A stretch of 38,367 nt of DNA from positions 1-38,367 of the forward strand of contig NZ_JAQTXI010000029.1 in the NCBI RefSeq assembly GCF_028688855.1, read 5' to 3'. The stretch comes from Neomegalonema sp. (GTDB lineage Bacteria; Pseudomonadota; Alphaproteobacteria; Rhodobacterales; Rhodobacteraceae). The position numbers and the translations under genes are program-made. The notes under the pieces are model-generated. The model was not told the DNA's origin and did not search any database. It was given only the letters and a program-made list of their open reading frames with translations. Of the stretch, positions 6,593-15,135 are shown piece after piece (positions within the stretch are counted from its first letter, which is position 1; each line of letters begins with the position of its first letter).

Positions 6593-7780
6593 ATGGAGAT
6601 CCTGCTTCAGGCCCTGACCCTGCAGCTCGGCCATAACGCCACCCTGGCGACGCTCGGCGCGGGCATGTTCGGGCTGGCGGCGGGCGCGAGCGGCGCCTTC
6701 CTCGTGCTGCGCAAGCGCTCGCTGGTCAGCGACGCCATGGCCCATGCGACCTTGCCGGGGCTGGCTCTGGCCTTCCTGATCATGGCGGCTCTGGGCGGCG
6801 ACGGGCGCGGATTGGCCGGACTGATGTTCGGCTCGGCGGTTTCGGCGGCTCTGGGGCTGCTGGCGGTGGACTGGCTGACCCGCCGCACGCGGCTCACCGA
6901 GGATGCGGCCATCGGCGCGGTGCTCGCGAGCTTCTTCGGCTTCGGCGTGGTGCTGATGACCGTGATCCAGACCCTGCCTTTCGGACATCAGGCCGGACTC
7001 GAGAGCTTTCTGATCGGCTCCACGGCGGGGATGCTCCGCGCCGACGGCCTGACCATCCTGGTGGGCGGCGCCGGAGCCCTGATCCTGACCTTCCTGCTCC
7101 GGCGGCCCATGACGCTGGTCGCCTTCGATCCGGAATACGCCGCCGCCTCGGGGGTGAAGGTCCGGCGGATCGACCTGGCGATGATGGCCCTCGCGGGCGG
7201 AATCATGGTGGTGGGGCTGAAGATCGTCGGGCTGGTGCTGGCGGTGGCCATGCTGATCCTGCCCGCCGCCGCCGCCCGCTTCTGGACGGATCGCGTCGAG
7301 CGGGTGGTCTGGGGGGCGGGGCTGATCGGCGGCGCCTCCGGCTTCGTCGGGACGGCGCTTTCGGCCGTCGCGCCGAGGCTGCCGACCGGGCCCATGGTGG
7401 TGCTGACGGCGGCGGCGATCTTCTTCCTCTCGATGATCCTCGCGCCGGGACGCGGCGCTCTGGCGGTCTGGAGCGCGCGGCGCGGCTTCGGGCGCAAGCT
7501 GCGGCTGAGGGCCGGATTGCTGGCTCTGGCCGAGGGGCGCGCCCCCTCCGCCGAGGCTCTGGCGGCGCTGCGGCGGGCGGGCTTCGCGTCGGCGGCGGGC
7601 GAGGCGACCGAGGCGGGCCGCAAGGCCGCCCGCGAGGCCGCCGAAGACGAAAGCCTCTGGGCGCGGGCGCGCGAGATCCTGCCGCCCGAGGCGCTGACCG
7701 GCCGCGACGACGGCGCGACGCCTCTGCGCGCGGCGCTCACGCCCGACGAATGGAGTCTGGTGAAGGGAGCTTCCGCGTGA
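6593..7780 (+). CDS. Metal ABC transporter permease 1 (ABC-3 family, C-terminal extension)
   Basis: This 395-residue inner-membrane subunit has an ABC-3 transmembrane domain (about residues 1-285) with multiple hydrophobic helices. Typical family segments are FLVLRKRSLVSDAMAHATLPG and KIVGLVLAVAMLILPAAAAR. The remaining 110 residues are soluble and charged, from RRGFGRKLRLRAGLLALAEG to the end. Pieces such as ATEAGRKAAREAAEDESLWA recall the winged-helix extensions fused to permeases of TroC type, but this one is short and the resemblance is weak. It starts 4 nt after the ATPase gene and its stop overlaps the start of the second permease by one base. The two permeases probably form a heterodimeric channel. 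Confidence 0.9.
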   Translation: MEILLQALTLQLGHNATLATLGAGMFGLAAGASGAFLVLRKRSLVSDAMAHATLPGLALAFLIMAALGGDGRGLAGLMFGSAVSAALGLLAVDWLTRRTRLTEDAAIGAVLASFFGFGVVLMTVIQTLPFGHQAGLESFLIGSTAGMLRADGLTILVGGAGALILTFLLRRPMTLVAFDPEYAAASGVKVRRIDLAMMALAGGIMVVGLKIVGLVLAVAMLILPAAAARFWTDRVERVVWGAGLIGGASGFVGTALSAVAPRLPTGPMVVLTAAAIFFLSMILAPGRGALAVWSARRGFGRKLRLRAGLLALAEGRAPSAEALAALRRAGFASAAGEATEAGRKAAREAAEDESLWARAREILPPEALTGRDDGATPLRAALTPDEWSLVKGASA

Positions 7781-8712
7781 TGGGCGAGGAATTTGTGCGC
7801 TTCAGTCTGGCGCCTCTGCTGATCGGGGTTCTGGCGGCCATGGCCTGCGCCCTGCCGGGAAACTTCCTGCTGCTGCGGCGTCAGGCGATGATCGGCGACG
7901 CGATCAGCCATGTGGTGCTTCCGGGGATCGTGGTCGCCTTCCTGCTGACGGGCTCGGTGACGACCTGGCCGATGATGCTCGGGGCTCTGGGGGCGGCGGC
8001 GCTCTCGGCGGTCCTGATCGAGCTGGTGCGCCGCTTCGGGCGGGTCGAGCCGGGCGCGGCCATGGGCGTGGTCTTCACGACGCTCTTCGCGCTCGGGGTG
8101 CTCATGCTGGAGCGGGCGAATCTCGGGCGGGCGCATCTCGACGTGCAGCACGCGCTTTACGGCAATCTCGAAAGCCTGATGTGGCTGAGGAGCTCGGGAT
8201 GGAGCTCGCTGCTCGATCCGCAGGCCCTCGCGCGTCTGCCGGAGGAGCTGCCGCGCATGGCGGGGGTGGCGGGGCTCATGGGGCTGCTGACGCTGGTCTT
8301 CTGGCGGCCGCTCAAGATCGCCAGCTTCGACGAGGGATTCGCCCGCTCGCTCGGGATTCCCGTGCGGGGAGTCTCCTTCGGGATCGTGCTGGCGGCGGCG
8401 GCGGCCTGCGTGGCGGCCTTCGACGCGGTGGGCTCGATCATCGTCATCGCGATGCTGGTCTGTCCGCCCGCGACGGCGCGGCTCATGACCGACCGGCTCT
8501 CGACGCAGGTCTGGCTGAGTCTGGGCTTCGCGGCCTTCGCCGCGACGGCGGGCTACGTGCTGGCCGGATACGGGCCGATCTGGCTGGGCGGCGAACACGC
8601 CGTCAGCGCGGCGGGCATGATCGCGACCGTCGCGGGCCTGACGCTCGGGATCGCGGCGCTCTGCGGCCCTCATCGACGTCGCGACGAGGCGGGGGAGTCT
8701 CAACCGCTTTGA
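7780..8712 (+). CDS. Metal ABC transporter permease 2 (ABC-3 family)
   Basis: The second membrane subunit has 310 residues and begins MGEEFVRFSLAPLLIGVLAA. It keeps the ABC-3 hallmarks NFLLLRRQAMIGDAISHVVLPG and GSIIVIAMLVCPPATARLM and has about eight predicted membrane helices. A start 10 codons earlier (7750) exists, but the ATG at 7780 overlaps the stop of permease 1 (TGATG) and has a GAAGGGAG ribosome site, so it was preferred. It lacks the long soluble tail of permease 1. This is the last gene of the four-gene importer; guaA follows after 65 bp. Confidence 0.92.
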   Translation: MGEEFVRFSLAPLLIGVLAAMACALPGNFLLLRRQAMIGDAISHVVLPGIVVAFLLTGSVTTWPMMLGALGAAALSAVLIELVRRFGRVEPGAAMGVVFTTLFALGVLMLERANLGRAHLDVQHALYGNLESLMWLRSSGWSSLLDPQALARLPEELPRMAGVAGLMGLLTLVFWRPLKIASFDEGFARSLGIPVRGVSFGIVLAAAAACVAAFDAVGSIIVIAMLVCPPATARLMTDRLSTQVWLSLGFAAFAATAGYVLAGYGPIWLGGEHAVSAAGMIATVAGLTLGIAALCGPHRRRDEAGESQPL

Positions 8713-8777
8713 CGGCGGAAGCCTGAGCCTCTAGAAGGCGCTCCATCATCCTTTCGCGCGCTTCAGGAGCTTGTCCC

Positions 8778-10325
8778 ATGGCCGAATCCGTCCTCATCAT
8801 CGACTTCGGCTCTCAGGTGACGCAGCTGATCGCCCGCCGCGTCCGCGAGGCGGGAGTCTATTGCGAGATCGCCCCCTTCCAGTCGGCGGAGGAGGCTTTC
8901 CAGCGCATGGCGCCTCAGGCGGTGATCTTCTCGGGCGGCCCGGCCTCGGTGCTGGAGGAGGGGAGCCCCCGCGCGCCTCGGGCGGTCTTCGATTCGGGCG
9001 TGCCGATCCTCGCCATCTGCTACGGACAGCAGACCCTCGCCACCCAGCTCGGCGGCAAGGTCGAGGGCGGACACGCCCGCGAATTCGGCCGCGCCGACGT
9101 GAAGATCCTGAAAAGCTCGCCCTTGTTCGAAGGTTTCTGGGAGGTCGGCGGCGCCTATCCCGTCTGGATGAGCCACGGCGACCGCGTGACCCGCGCCCCG
9201 GAAGGCTTCGAGGTGGTGGGCGCCTCCGAGAACGCGCCCTTCGCCATCGCCGTGGACGAGAAGCGCCGCTATTACACCACCATGTTCCACCCCGAGGTCG
9301 CCCACACCCCGGACGGCGCGAAGCTTCTGGCGAATTTCGTCCACAAGATCGCCGGGCTGAAAAGCGACTGGTCGATGGGCGCCTATCTCGACGAGGCCGT
9401 GGCCAAGATCCGCGCGCAGGTGGGCGAGGGCAGGGTGCTCTGCGCGCTCTCGGGCGGCGTGGATTCGGCGGTGGCGGCGGCGCTGATCCATCGCGCCGTC
9501 GGCGACAAGCTGACCTGCGTCTTCGTCGATACGGGGCTGATGCGCTCGGGCGAGGCCGACGAGGTGGTCGGGCTCTTCCGGGATCACTTCAACATTCCGC
9601 TGATCCACGCCGACGAAGGCGAGCGCTTCTTCTCGGAGCTGGCGGGGGTGAGCGATCCGGAACAGAAGCGCAAGATCATCGGCAAGCTCTTCATCGACAT
9701 CTTCGAGGAGAAGGCGAAGGAGATCGGCGGCGCGGATTATCTCGCGCAGGGCACGCTCTATCCCGACGTGATCGAAAGCGTGAGCTTCAGCGGCGGACCT
9801 TCGGTCACGATCAAGTCGCACCATAACGTCGGCGGGCTTCCGGCGCGGATGAACATGAAGCTCGTCGAGCCTCTGCGCGAGCTGTTCAAGGACGAGGTGC
9901 GGGCTCTGGGGCGGGTGCTGGGCCTGCCGGACAGCTTCGTGGGACGTCATCCCTTCCCGGGGCCGGGGCTCGCGATCCGCATCCCCGGCGAGGTCTCGCG
10001 CGAGAAGGCCGACATCCTGCGCGCCGCCGACGCCATCTATCTCGACGAGATCCGCAAGGCGGGGCTCTATGACAAGATCTGGCAGGCCTTCGCGGTGCTG
10101 CTGCCGGTGCGGACGGTCGGGGTGATGGGCGACGGGCGGACTTACGACTCCGTCTGCGCCTTGCGGGCGGTGACCTCGGTGGACGGCATGACCGCCGACT
10201 TCTTCCCGTACGACATGAATTTCCTCGGACGCTGCGCCACGCGGATCATCAACGAGGTGAACGGAATCAACCGCGTGGTCTATGACGTGACCTCGAAGCC
10301 CCCGGGGACCATCGAGTGGGAGTGA
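8778..10325 (+). CDS. guaA: GMP synthase (glutamine-hydrolysing)
   Basis: GuaA aminates XMP to GMP using glutamine and ATP. The 515 residues contain an N-terminal class I glutamine amidotransferase domain with the nucleophile C81 in AICYGQQ and its His/Glu pair in MFHPEVAHT. The ATP-pyrophosphatase domain follows with P-loop ALSGGVDSAVAAAL. The C-terminal dimerisation domain ends KPPGTIEWE, the invariant GuaA terminus. Length and motifs are standard. It ends one base before the convergent LysR gene, leaving no room for a dedicated terminator between them. It has a CAGGAG ribosome site. Confidence 0.98.
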   Translation: MAESVLIIDFGSQVTQLIARRVREAGVYCEIAPFQSAEEAFQRMAPQAVIFSGGPASVLEEGSPRAPRAVFDSGVPILAICYGQQTLATQLGGKVEGGHAREFGRADVKILKSSPLFEGFWEVGGAYPVWMSHGDRVTRAPEGFEVVGASENAPFAIAVDEKRRYYTTMFHPEVAHTPDGAKLLANFVHKIAGLKSDWSMGAYLDEAVAKIRAQVGEGRVLCALSGGVDSAVAAALIHRAVGDKLTCVFVDTGLMRSGEADEVVGLFRDHFNIPLIHADEGERFFSELAGVSDPEQKRKIIGKLFIDIFEEKAKEIGGADYLAQGTLYPDVIESVSFSGGPSVTIKSHHNVGGLPARMNMKLVEPLRELFKDEVRALGRVLGLPDSFVGRHPFPGPGLAIRIPGEVSREKADILRAADAIYLDEIRKAGLYDKIWQAFAVLLPVRTVGVMGDGRTYDSVCALRAVTSVDGMTADFFPYDMNFLGRCATRIINEVNGINRVVYDVTSKPPGTIEWE

Positions 10326-10326
10326 G

Positions 10327-11217
10327 CTAGCCCCTGGCCTCCCGCGCGACCTCCAGAAAGCCGCGCAGGGTGGGCGCGGCTTCGGCGCGCCGCCAGACGA
10401 GCCCCGTCTCCAGGATCGGGGCCTTGTCGCGCAGGTCGCGGTAACGCACCCCCGTCCGCGCCAGATTCCGCAGCGAAGCCGGAACCAGCGCCAGGCCAAG
10501 ACCCGCCGAAACCAGACTCACGATGGTCTGCATCTGGGTGGCCTCCTGAGCCACCTTCGCCTCGCCGCCATGCGCCCGGACGTAGCCCGTCACGAGGTCA
10601 TGAAAGGCCGGCGCCGCAGGCCGTGGAAAGAGGATCAAGGGCGCCCTGATCGCCTCTTCCGGCGCAAGAGGATCCTCCCGATCCCCCAAGCTCTCCGGGA
10701 CCGCCGCCACCAGAGGCTCCGAAAGCAGCGGCAGATAAGCCAGAGCCTCCGGCAGAGCCCCCGAAGGCGGCGCCACGATCAGTCCCGCATGGCCCTCGCC
10801 CGCCAGAAGCCGCGAGATCTGCACGTCGCTGGTGGCCTCGGTCAGGGCGATCTCCACATCCGGAAAGCGCGCCGCATAGGCCCGCACGAGGCTCGGCAGG
10901 ACGCTGTAGGTCGCGGTGCCCACGAAGCTCAGGGCCAGACGCCCCGCCTCGCCGTCGCGCAGACGCCGCGCCGCCTCCGGCAGAGCCTCCAGAGCCTCCA
11001 GAGCCGCCCGCACATGCGGAAGCCAGCTTTCGCCGAAAGGCGTCAGCGCCACGCTGCGTCGGGTGCGCTGGAACAGACGCGCCCCCAATTCCGCCTCCAG
11101 CGCCTGAATCGACTGGCTCAAGGGGGGCTGGGTCATGCCGAGCCGCTCCGCCGCGCGCCCGAAATGCAGCGTCTCGGCGAGGATCGCGAAATGCTTCAGG
11201 CGGCGAGGCTCGATCAT
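10327..11217 (-). CDS. LysR-family transcriptional regulator
   Basis: This 296-residue regulator has an N-terminal winged helix-turn-helix (about 1-60) with HFGRAAERLGMTQPPLSQSI and GARLFQRTRRSVALT. The effector-binding domain spans about 90-290 and includes FVGTATYSVLPSLVRAYAAR. It resembles the BenM/CatM/AlsR-like branch, but the ligand cannot be read from sequence. It is transcribed divergently from ilvD across a 94-bp gap that holds a T-N11-A inverted repeat, so ilvD control and self-control are the likely roles; this is inference from layout. It is convergent with guaA, with one base between the stop codons. Confidence 0.93.
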   Translation of the reverse strand: MIEPRRLKHFAILAETLHFGRAAERLGMTQPPLSQSIQALEAELGARLFQRTRRSVALTPFGESWLPHVRAALEALEALPEAARRLRDGEAGRLALSFVGTATYSVLPSLVRAYAARFPDVEIALTEATSDVQISRLLAGEGHAGLIVAPPSGALPEALAYLPLLSEPLVAAVPESLGDREDPLAPEEAIRAPLILFPRPAAPAFHDLVTGYVRAHGGEAKVAQEATQMQTIVSLVSAGLGLALVPASLRNLARTGVRYRDLRDKAPILETGLVWRRAEAAPTLRGFLEVAREARG

Positions 11218-11238
11218 TCATATCTCCGGCGAATGAAT
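11216..11238. promoter_or_regulatory. LysR-type operator between the regulator and ilvD
   Basis: ATTCAT (11216-11221) and ATGAAT (11233-11238) form a 6-11-6 inverted repeat with the T-N11-A core. It overlaps the regulator's own start codon. Two GAATC sites (11235-11239 and 11246-11250) lie beside it. Confidence 0.55.
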
Positions 11239-11311
11239 CGCCTCCGAATCATATATTTCACAATCGGCTCGAAAGGCGATACCCCTGCGGCTTCACTCAG
11301 GGAGGTTCGAG

Positions 11312-13168
11312 ATGCCCACCTATCGCTCCAGAACGACGACTCATGGCCGCAACATGGCCGGCGCCCGGGGACTCTGGCGCGCCACCGGCATGAAGGATTC
11401 CGACTTCGGCAAGCCGATCATCGCCGTGGTCAACAGCTTCACGCAATTCGTGCCGGGGCATGTGCATCTGAAGGATCTGGGGCAGCTCGTCGCGCGCGAG
11501 ATCGAAGCGGCGGGCGGCGTCGCCAAGGAGTTCAACACCATCGCGGTCGACGACGGAATCGCCATGGGCCATGACGGCATGCTCTATTCGCTGCCCTCGC
11601 GCGAGCTGATCGCCGACGCCGTGGAATACATGGTCAACGCCCATTGCGCCGACGCCATGGTCTGCATCTCCAACTGCGACAAGATCACGCCGGGCATGCT
11701 CATGGCCTCGATGCGGATCAACATCCCGAGCGTCTTCGTCTCGGGCGGGCCGATGGAGGCGGGCAAGGTGATCGTCAAGGGCAAGGAGCGCGCCCTCGAT
11801 CTCGTCGACGCCATGGTCGTCGCCGCCGACGAGTCCTACACCGACGAGGAGGTCAAGGCCGTCGAGCGTTCGGCTTGCCCCACCTGCGGCTCCTGCTCGG
11901 GCATGTTCACCGCCAACTCCATGAACTGCCTCACCGAGGCGCTGGGGCTCTCGCTGCCCGGCAACGGCTCGACGCTCGCCACCCACGCCGACCGCGAGAA
12001 GCTCTTCCTCGAAGCCGGGCGGCTCGTGGTGAAGCTGGCGCGGCGCTGGTATGAGGAAGGCGACGAAACCGCCCTGCCGCGCGGCATCGCCACCTTCGAG
12101 GCCTTCGAAAACGCCATGAGCCTCGACATCGCCATGGGCGGCTCGACGAACACCGTGCTGCATCTGCTGGCGGCGGCTCAGGAGGGCGGCGTCGACTTCA
12201 CCATGAACGACATCGACCGTCTGTCGCGGCGGGTGCCCTGCCTCTGCAAGGTGGCGCCGGCGAAAAGCGACGTGCACATGGAGGACGTCCATCGCGCGGG
12301 GGGCATCATGTCGATCCTCGGCGAGCTGGAGCGCGGCGGCCTCCTCGATTCCTCGCGCCCGACGGTCCACGCCAGGACCCTCGGCGAGGCGCTGAACCGC
12401 TGGGACATCACCCGCACCAAGGACGCCGCAGTGCATGAGTTCTTCCGCGCGGCGCCGGGCGGCGTGCCCACCCAGATCGCCTTCAGCCAGTCGGCCCGCT
12501 GGGAGGAGCTCGACGCCGACCGCGAGAAGGGCGTGATCCGCTCGGTGGAGCATCCCTTCTCGAAGGACGGCGGACTCGCGGTGCTCTTCGGGAACATCGC
12601 CCCGGAAGGCTGCATCGTGAAGACGGCGGGCGTGGATGATTCCATCCTCGTCTTCAACGGCGTGGCGCGGGTCTATGAAAGCCAGGACGCCGCCGTTTCG
12701 GGCATCCTCGGCAATCAGGTCAAGGCGGGCGACGTGGTGGTCATCCGCTACGAAGGCCCCAAGGGCGGACCCGGCATGCAGGAGATGCTCTATCCGACGA
12801 GCTATCTGAAGTCGAAGGGGCTCGGCAAGGCCTGCGCCCTGCTCACCGACGGGCGCTTTTCGGGCGGCACTTCGGGCCTCTCCATCGGCCATGTCTCGCC
12901 GGAGGCGGCGGAGGGCGGGCTCATCGCTCTTGTCGAGACGGGGGACCCGATCCTCATCGACATTCCGAACCGGACCATCAGGCTGGATCTGCCGGAAGCC
13001 GAGATCGCGCGTCGCCGCGCCGCCATGGAGGCCAAAGGCAAAGAAGCCTGGAAGCCCGCCGCGCCCCGCAAGCGCAATGTGACTCCCGCGCTCCGGGCCT
13101 ACGCCGCCATGACCACCAACGCCGCCAAAGGCGCCGTGCGCGACGTCAGCCAGGTCGAGAACCGCTGA
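11312..13168 (+). CDS. ilvD: Dihydroxy-acid dehydratase
   Basis: IlvD dehydrates 2,3-dihydroxy-isovalerate and 2,3-dihydroxy-3-methylvalerate in valine, leucine, isoleucine and pantothenate synthesis, using an iron-sulfur cluster. The 618-residue protein has the cluster cysteines in CISNCDKITPG and ACPTCGSCSGMF, then NSMNCLTEALGLSLPGNGS. The C-terminal part carries LLTDGRFSGGTSGLSIGHVSPEA, a strong family signature. AGGGAGG precedes the ATG. Expression is probably governed by the divergent LysR regulator. Length is normal for the long (about 615-residue) IlvD group. Confidence 0.98.
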   Translation: MPTYRSRTTTHGRNMAGARGLWRATGMKDSDFGKPIIAVVNSFTQFVPGHVHLKDLGQLVAREIEAAGGVAKEFNTIAVDDGIAMGHDGMLYSLPSRELIADAVEYMVNAHCADAMVCISNCDKITPGMLMASMRINIPSVFVSGGPMEAGKVIVKGKERALDLVDAMVVAADESYTDEEVKAVERSACPTCGSCSGMFTANSMNCLTEALGLSLPGNGSTLATHADREKLFLEAGRLVVKLARRWYEEGDETALPRGIATFEAFENAMSLDIAMGGSTNTVLHLLAAAQEGGVDFTMNDIDRLSRRVPCLCKVAPAKSDVHMEDVHRAGGIMSILGELERGGLLDSSRPTVHARTLGEALNRWDITRTKDAAVHEFFRAAPGGVPTQIAFSQSARWEELDADREKGVIRSVEHPFSKDGGLAVLFGNIAPEGCIVKTAGVDDSILVFNGVARVYESQDAAVSGILGNQVKAGDVVVIRYEGPKGGPGMQEMLYPTSYLKSKGLGKACALLTDGRFSGGTSGLSIGHVSPEAAEGGLIALVETGDPILIDIPNRTIRLDLPEAEIARRRAAMEAKGKEAWKPAAPRKRNVTPALRAYAAMTTNAAKGAVRDVSQVENR

Positions 13169-13191
13169 GGGATCGCAGCCGCGAAGAAAGG

Positions 13192-13219
13192 CCGCGTCCG
13201 GGAGGCCCCCCGGGCGCGG
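13192..13219. terminator. Bidirectional terminator between ilvD and the small membrane gene
   Basis: CCGCGTCCGGG and CCCGGGCGCGG form an 11-bp stem (one G-U) with a 6-nt loop. It lies 23 nt after ilvD and 7 nt after the convergent gene. The minus-strand side continues CCTTTCTTC, the plus side TGTTCCTT, both moderately T-rich. Confidence 0.7.
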
Positions 13220-13226
13220 TGTTCCT

Positions 13227-13571
13227 TCAGGAGGCCCTTCCGGGCCTCAGGGCCCTGAAGGCCCACCAGGCGCAGACGGCGGGCACGGCGGTGAAGATCG
13301 CCGTGAGCAGCAGCGGCGCGAGGCCTCCGCCGCCGAAGAGCCGGATCAGCGCCCAGAGCCCCGTCCCGGCGATCCAGAGCAGCAGCGCGCAGGAGATCCC
13401 GAAATGGAGCCTCCTCCGGTCCAGCTTCATGGCGAAGCCCTGAGCCGCGCCCAGAACCGCCAGAGCCACGGAGAGTCCGATTCCCGCCCGCGCGAGGTAG
13501 ATCCCCGCCGGAATCAGCAGGATCAGCGCCAGAAGATTGAGTTGGGAAGGTTTTTCGGCGAATTCGGGCAT
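13227..13571 (-). CDS. Small membrane protein of unknown function
   Basis: This 114-residue protein has about four hydrophobic stretches: LNLLALILLIPAGIYLARA, IGLSVALAVLGAAQGFA, HFGISCALLLWIAGTGLWAL and LAPLLLTAIFTAVPAVCAWW. The short loops contain KLDRRR, and both ends are charged. No known family is recognised. It is alone on the minus strand between ilvD (convergent) and argG, and shares the 13192-13219 terminator. Composition and codon use resemble the neighbours, and the hydrophobic pattern makes a real coding gene likely. Confidence 0.7.
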   Translation of the reverse strand: MPEFAEKPSQLNLLALILLIPAGIYLARAGIGLSVALAVLGAAQGFAMKLDRRRLHFGISCALLLWIAGTGLWALIRLFGGGGLAPLLLTAIFTAVPAVCAWWAFRALRPGRAS

Positions 13572-13609
13572 GGGGCTTCCTGATGATCCTCACGCAGCCA
13601 TATGAACGC

Positions 13610-13643
13610 AAAACGTCCTGAATCTCCATGAAGATTCAGGACG
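13610..13643 (-). terminator. Intrinsic terminator of argG
   Basis: CGTCCTGAATCT and AGATTCAGGACG form a perfect 12-bp stem with a 6-nt loop. It starts 30 nt after the argG stop and is followed on the minus strand by TTTT (13613-13610). Confidence 0.85.
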
Positions 13644-13673
13644 CTCCCGTCAAGTTCAAGACCGGCGGAAGGC

Positions 13674-14906
13674 TCAGCCCTTCTTCAGGCGCTGATCGCG
13701 CATCGCCAGCAGCCGCAGCCGCAGCGCGTTGATCTTGATGAAGCCGCCGGCGTCCTTCTGGTCATAGGCGCCCTTGTCGTCCTCGAAGGTCACATGCTGC
13801 TCGCTGTAGAGCGAGGCGGGCGAAGAGCGGCCCACCACGTTCACCGAGCCCTTGTAGAGCTTCAGACGCACGTCGCCCGTCACATGCTCCTGCGACTTGT
13901 CGATCAGGGCCTGAAGCATCTCGCGCTCGGGGCTGAACCAGTAGCCGTTGTAGATCAGTTCGGCGTAGCGCGGCATGAGCTCGTCCTTCAGATGGGCCGC
14001 GCCGCGGTCCAGCGTGATGGACTCGATGCCCCGATGGGCCGCCAGAAGCACTGTGCCGCCCGGAGTCTCGTAGACGCCGCGCGACTTCATGCCGACGTAA
14101 CGCCCCTCGACCAGATCCAGACGGCCCACGCCATGAGCGCCGCCGATCTCGTTGAGCTTCGTCAGCAGCGCGGCGGGCGAGAGCTTCACGCCGTCCACGG
14201 AGACCGCGTCGCCCTTCTCGAAGCCGATGGTCACGTATTGGGGCGTATCCGGGGCCTTCTCGGGATCGACGGTGCGCTGATAGACGATGTCGGGCGCCTC
14301 CTCGGCGGGATCCTCCAGCACCTTGCCCTCCGAAGAGGTGTGCAGCAGGTTGGCGTCCACCGAGAAGGGGGCGTCGCCGCGCTTGTCGCGCGGAACCGGA
14401 ACCTGATGCTTCTCGGCCCATTCGATCAGCCTGGTGCGCGAGGTCAGATCCCATTCGCGCCAGGGCGCGATCACCCGGATGTCGGGCTGAAGCGCATAGG
14501 CGGAGAGCTCGAAGCGGACCTGATCGTTGCCCTTGCCGGTGGCGCCATGGGCCACGGCGTCGGCGCCCGAGGCGCGGGCGATCTCGACCAGATGCTTCGA
14601 GATCAGAGGCCGCGCGATGGAGGTGCCGAGCAGATAGAGCCCCTCATATTGCGCGTTGGCGCGGAACATCGGGAAGACGAAATCCCGCACGAACTCTTCG
14701 CGCAGATCCTTGATGTGGATGTTCTCGGGCTTGATCCCGAGGGTCAGCGCCTTCTGACGGGCGGGCTCCAGCTCCTCGCCCTGCCCGAGATCGGCGGTGA
14801 AGGTCACCACTTCGCAGCCGTATTCGGTCTGGAGCCACTTCAGGATGATCGAGGTGTCGAGGCCGCCGGAATAGGCGAGCACGACCTTCTTGGGCTTGGA
14901 CGACAT
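13674..14906 (-). CDS. argG: Argininosuccinate synthase
   Basis: ArgG joins citrulline and aspartate with ATP to give argininosuccinate, the penultimate step of arginine synthesis. The 410-residue protein begins MSSKPKKVVLAYSGGLDTSI, with the N-type P-loop AYSGGLDTS. It continues ADLGQGEE and GTSIARPLISKHLVEIA, both strong family signatures, plus HGATGKGNDQVRFE for substrate binding. The frame stays open upstream, but homology starts at the ATG ending at 14906, preceded by GAGGGG. It is divergent from the NYN-domain gene across 229 bp and has a clear terminator. carA, elsewhere in the window, feeds the same pathway through carbamoyl phosphate. Confidence 0.97.
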   Translation of the reverse strand: MSSKPKKVVLAYSGGLDTSIILKWLQTEYGCEVVTFTADLGQGEELEPARQKALTLGIKPENIHIKDLREEFVRDFVFPMFRANAQYEGLYLLGTSIARPLISKHLVEIARASGADAVAHGATGKGNDQVRFELSAYALQPDIRVIAPWREWDLTSRTRLIEWAEKHQVPVPRDKRGDAPFSVDANLLHTSSEGKVLEDPAEEAPDIVYQRTVDPEKAPDTPQYVTIGFEKGDAVSVDGVKLSPAALLTKLNEIGGAHGVGRLDLVEGRYVGMKSRGVYETPGGTVLLAAHRGIESITLDRGAAHLKDELMPRYAELIYNGYWFSPEREMLQALIDKSQEHVTGDVRLKLYKGSVNVVGRSSPASLYSEQHVTFEDDKGAYDQKDAGGFIKINALRLRLLAMRDQRLKKG

Positions 14907-15135
14907 GGAGACCCCTCGGAGAGATGCTTTCGTTCCCGTGGGTTTACGAAATCGCCCGATCCGGAGCAAGGGGAGGCGGGGCGGAGGCCTCTCCGCGAGG
15001 AAGAGGGGAAACGGAGAGGCGGCGCAATCCCGGATTGATTTTCCATCCCATGCGGAGCATGAAGGGCGCCCCTCTGACGTTCCTGCGCGAACCGCCTGCG
15101 GACCGCGAGCCGCTGACGGAGAAGACGGAGAAGAC

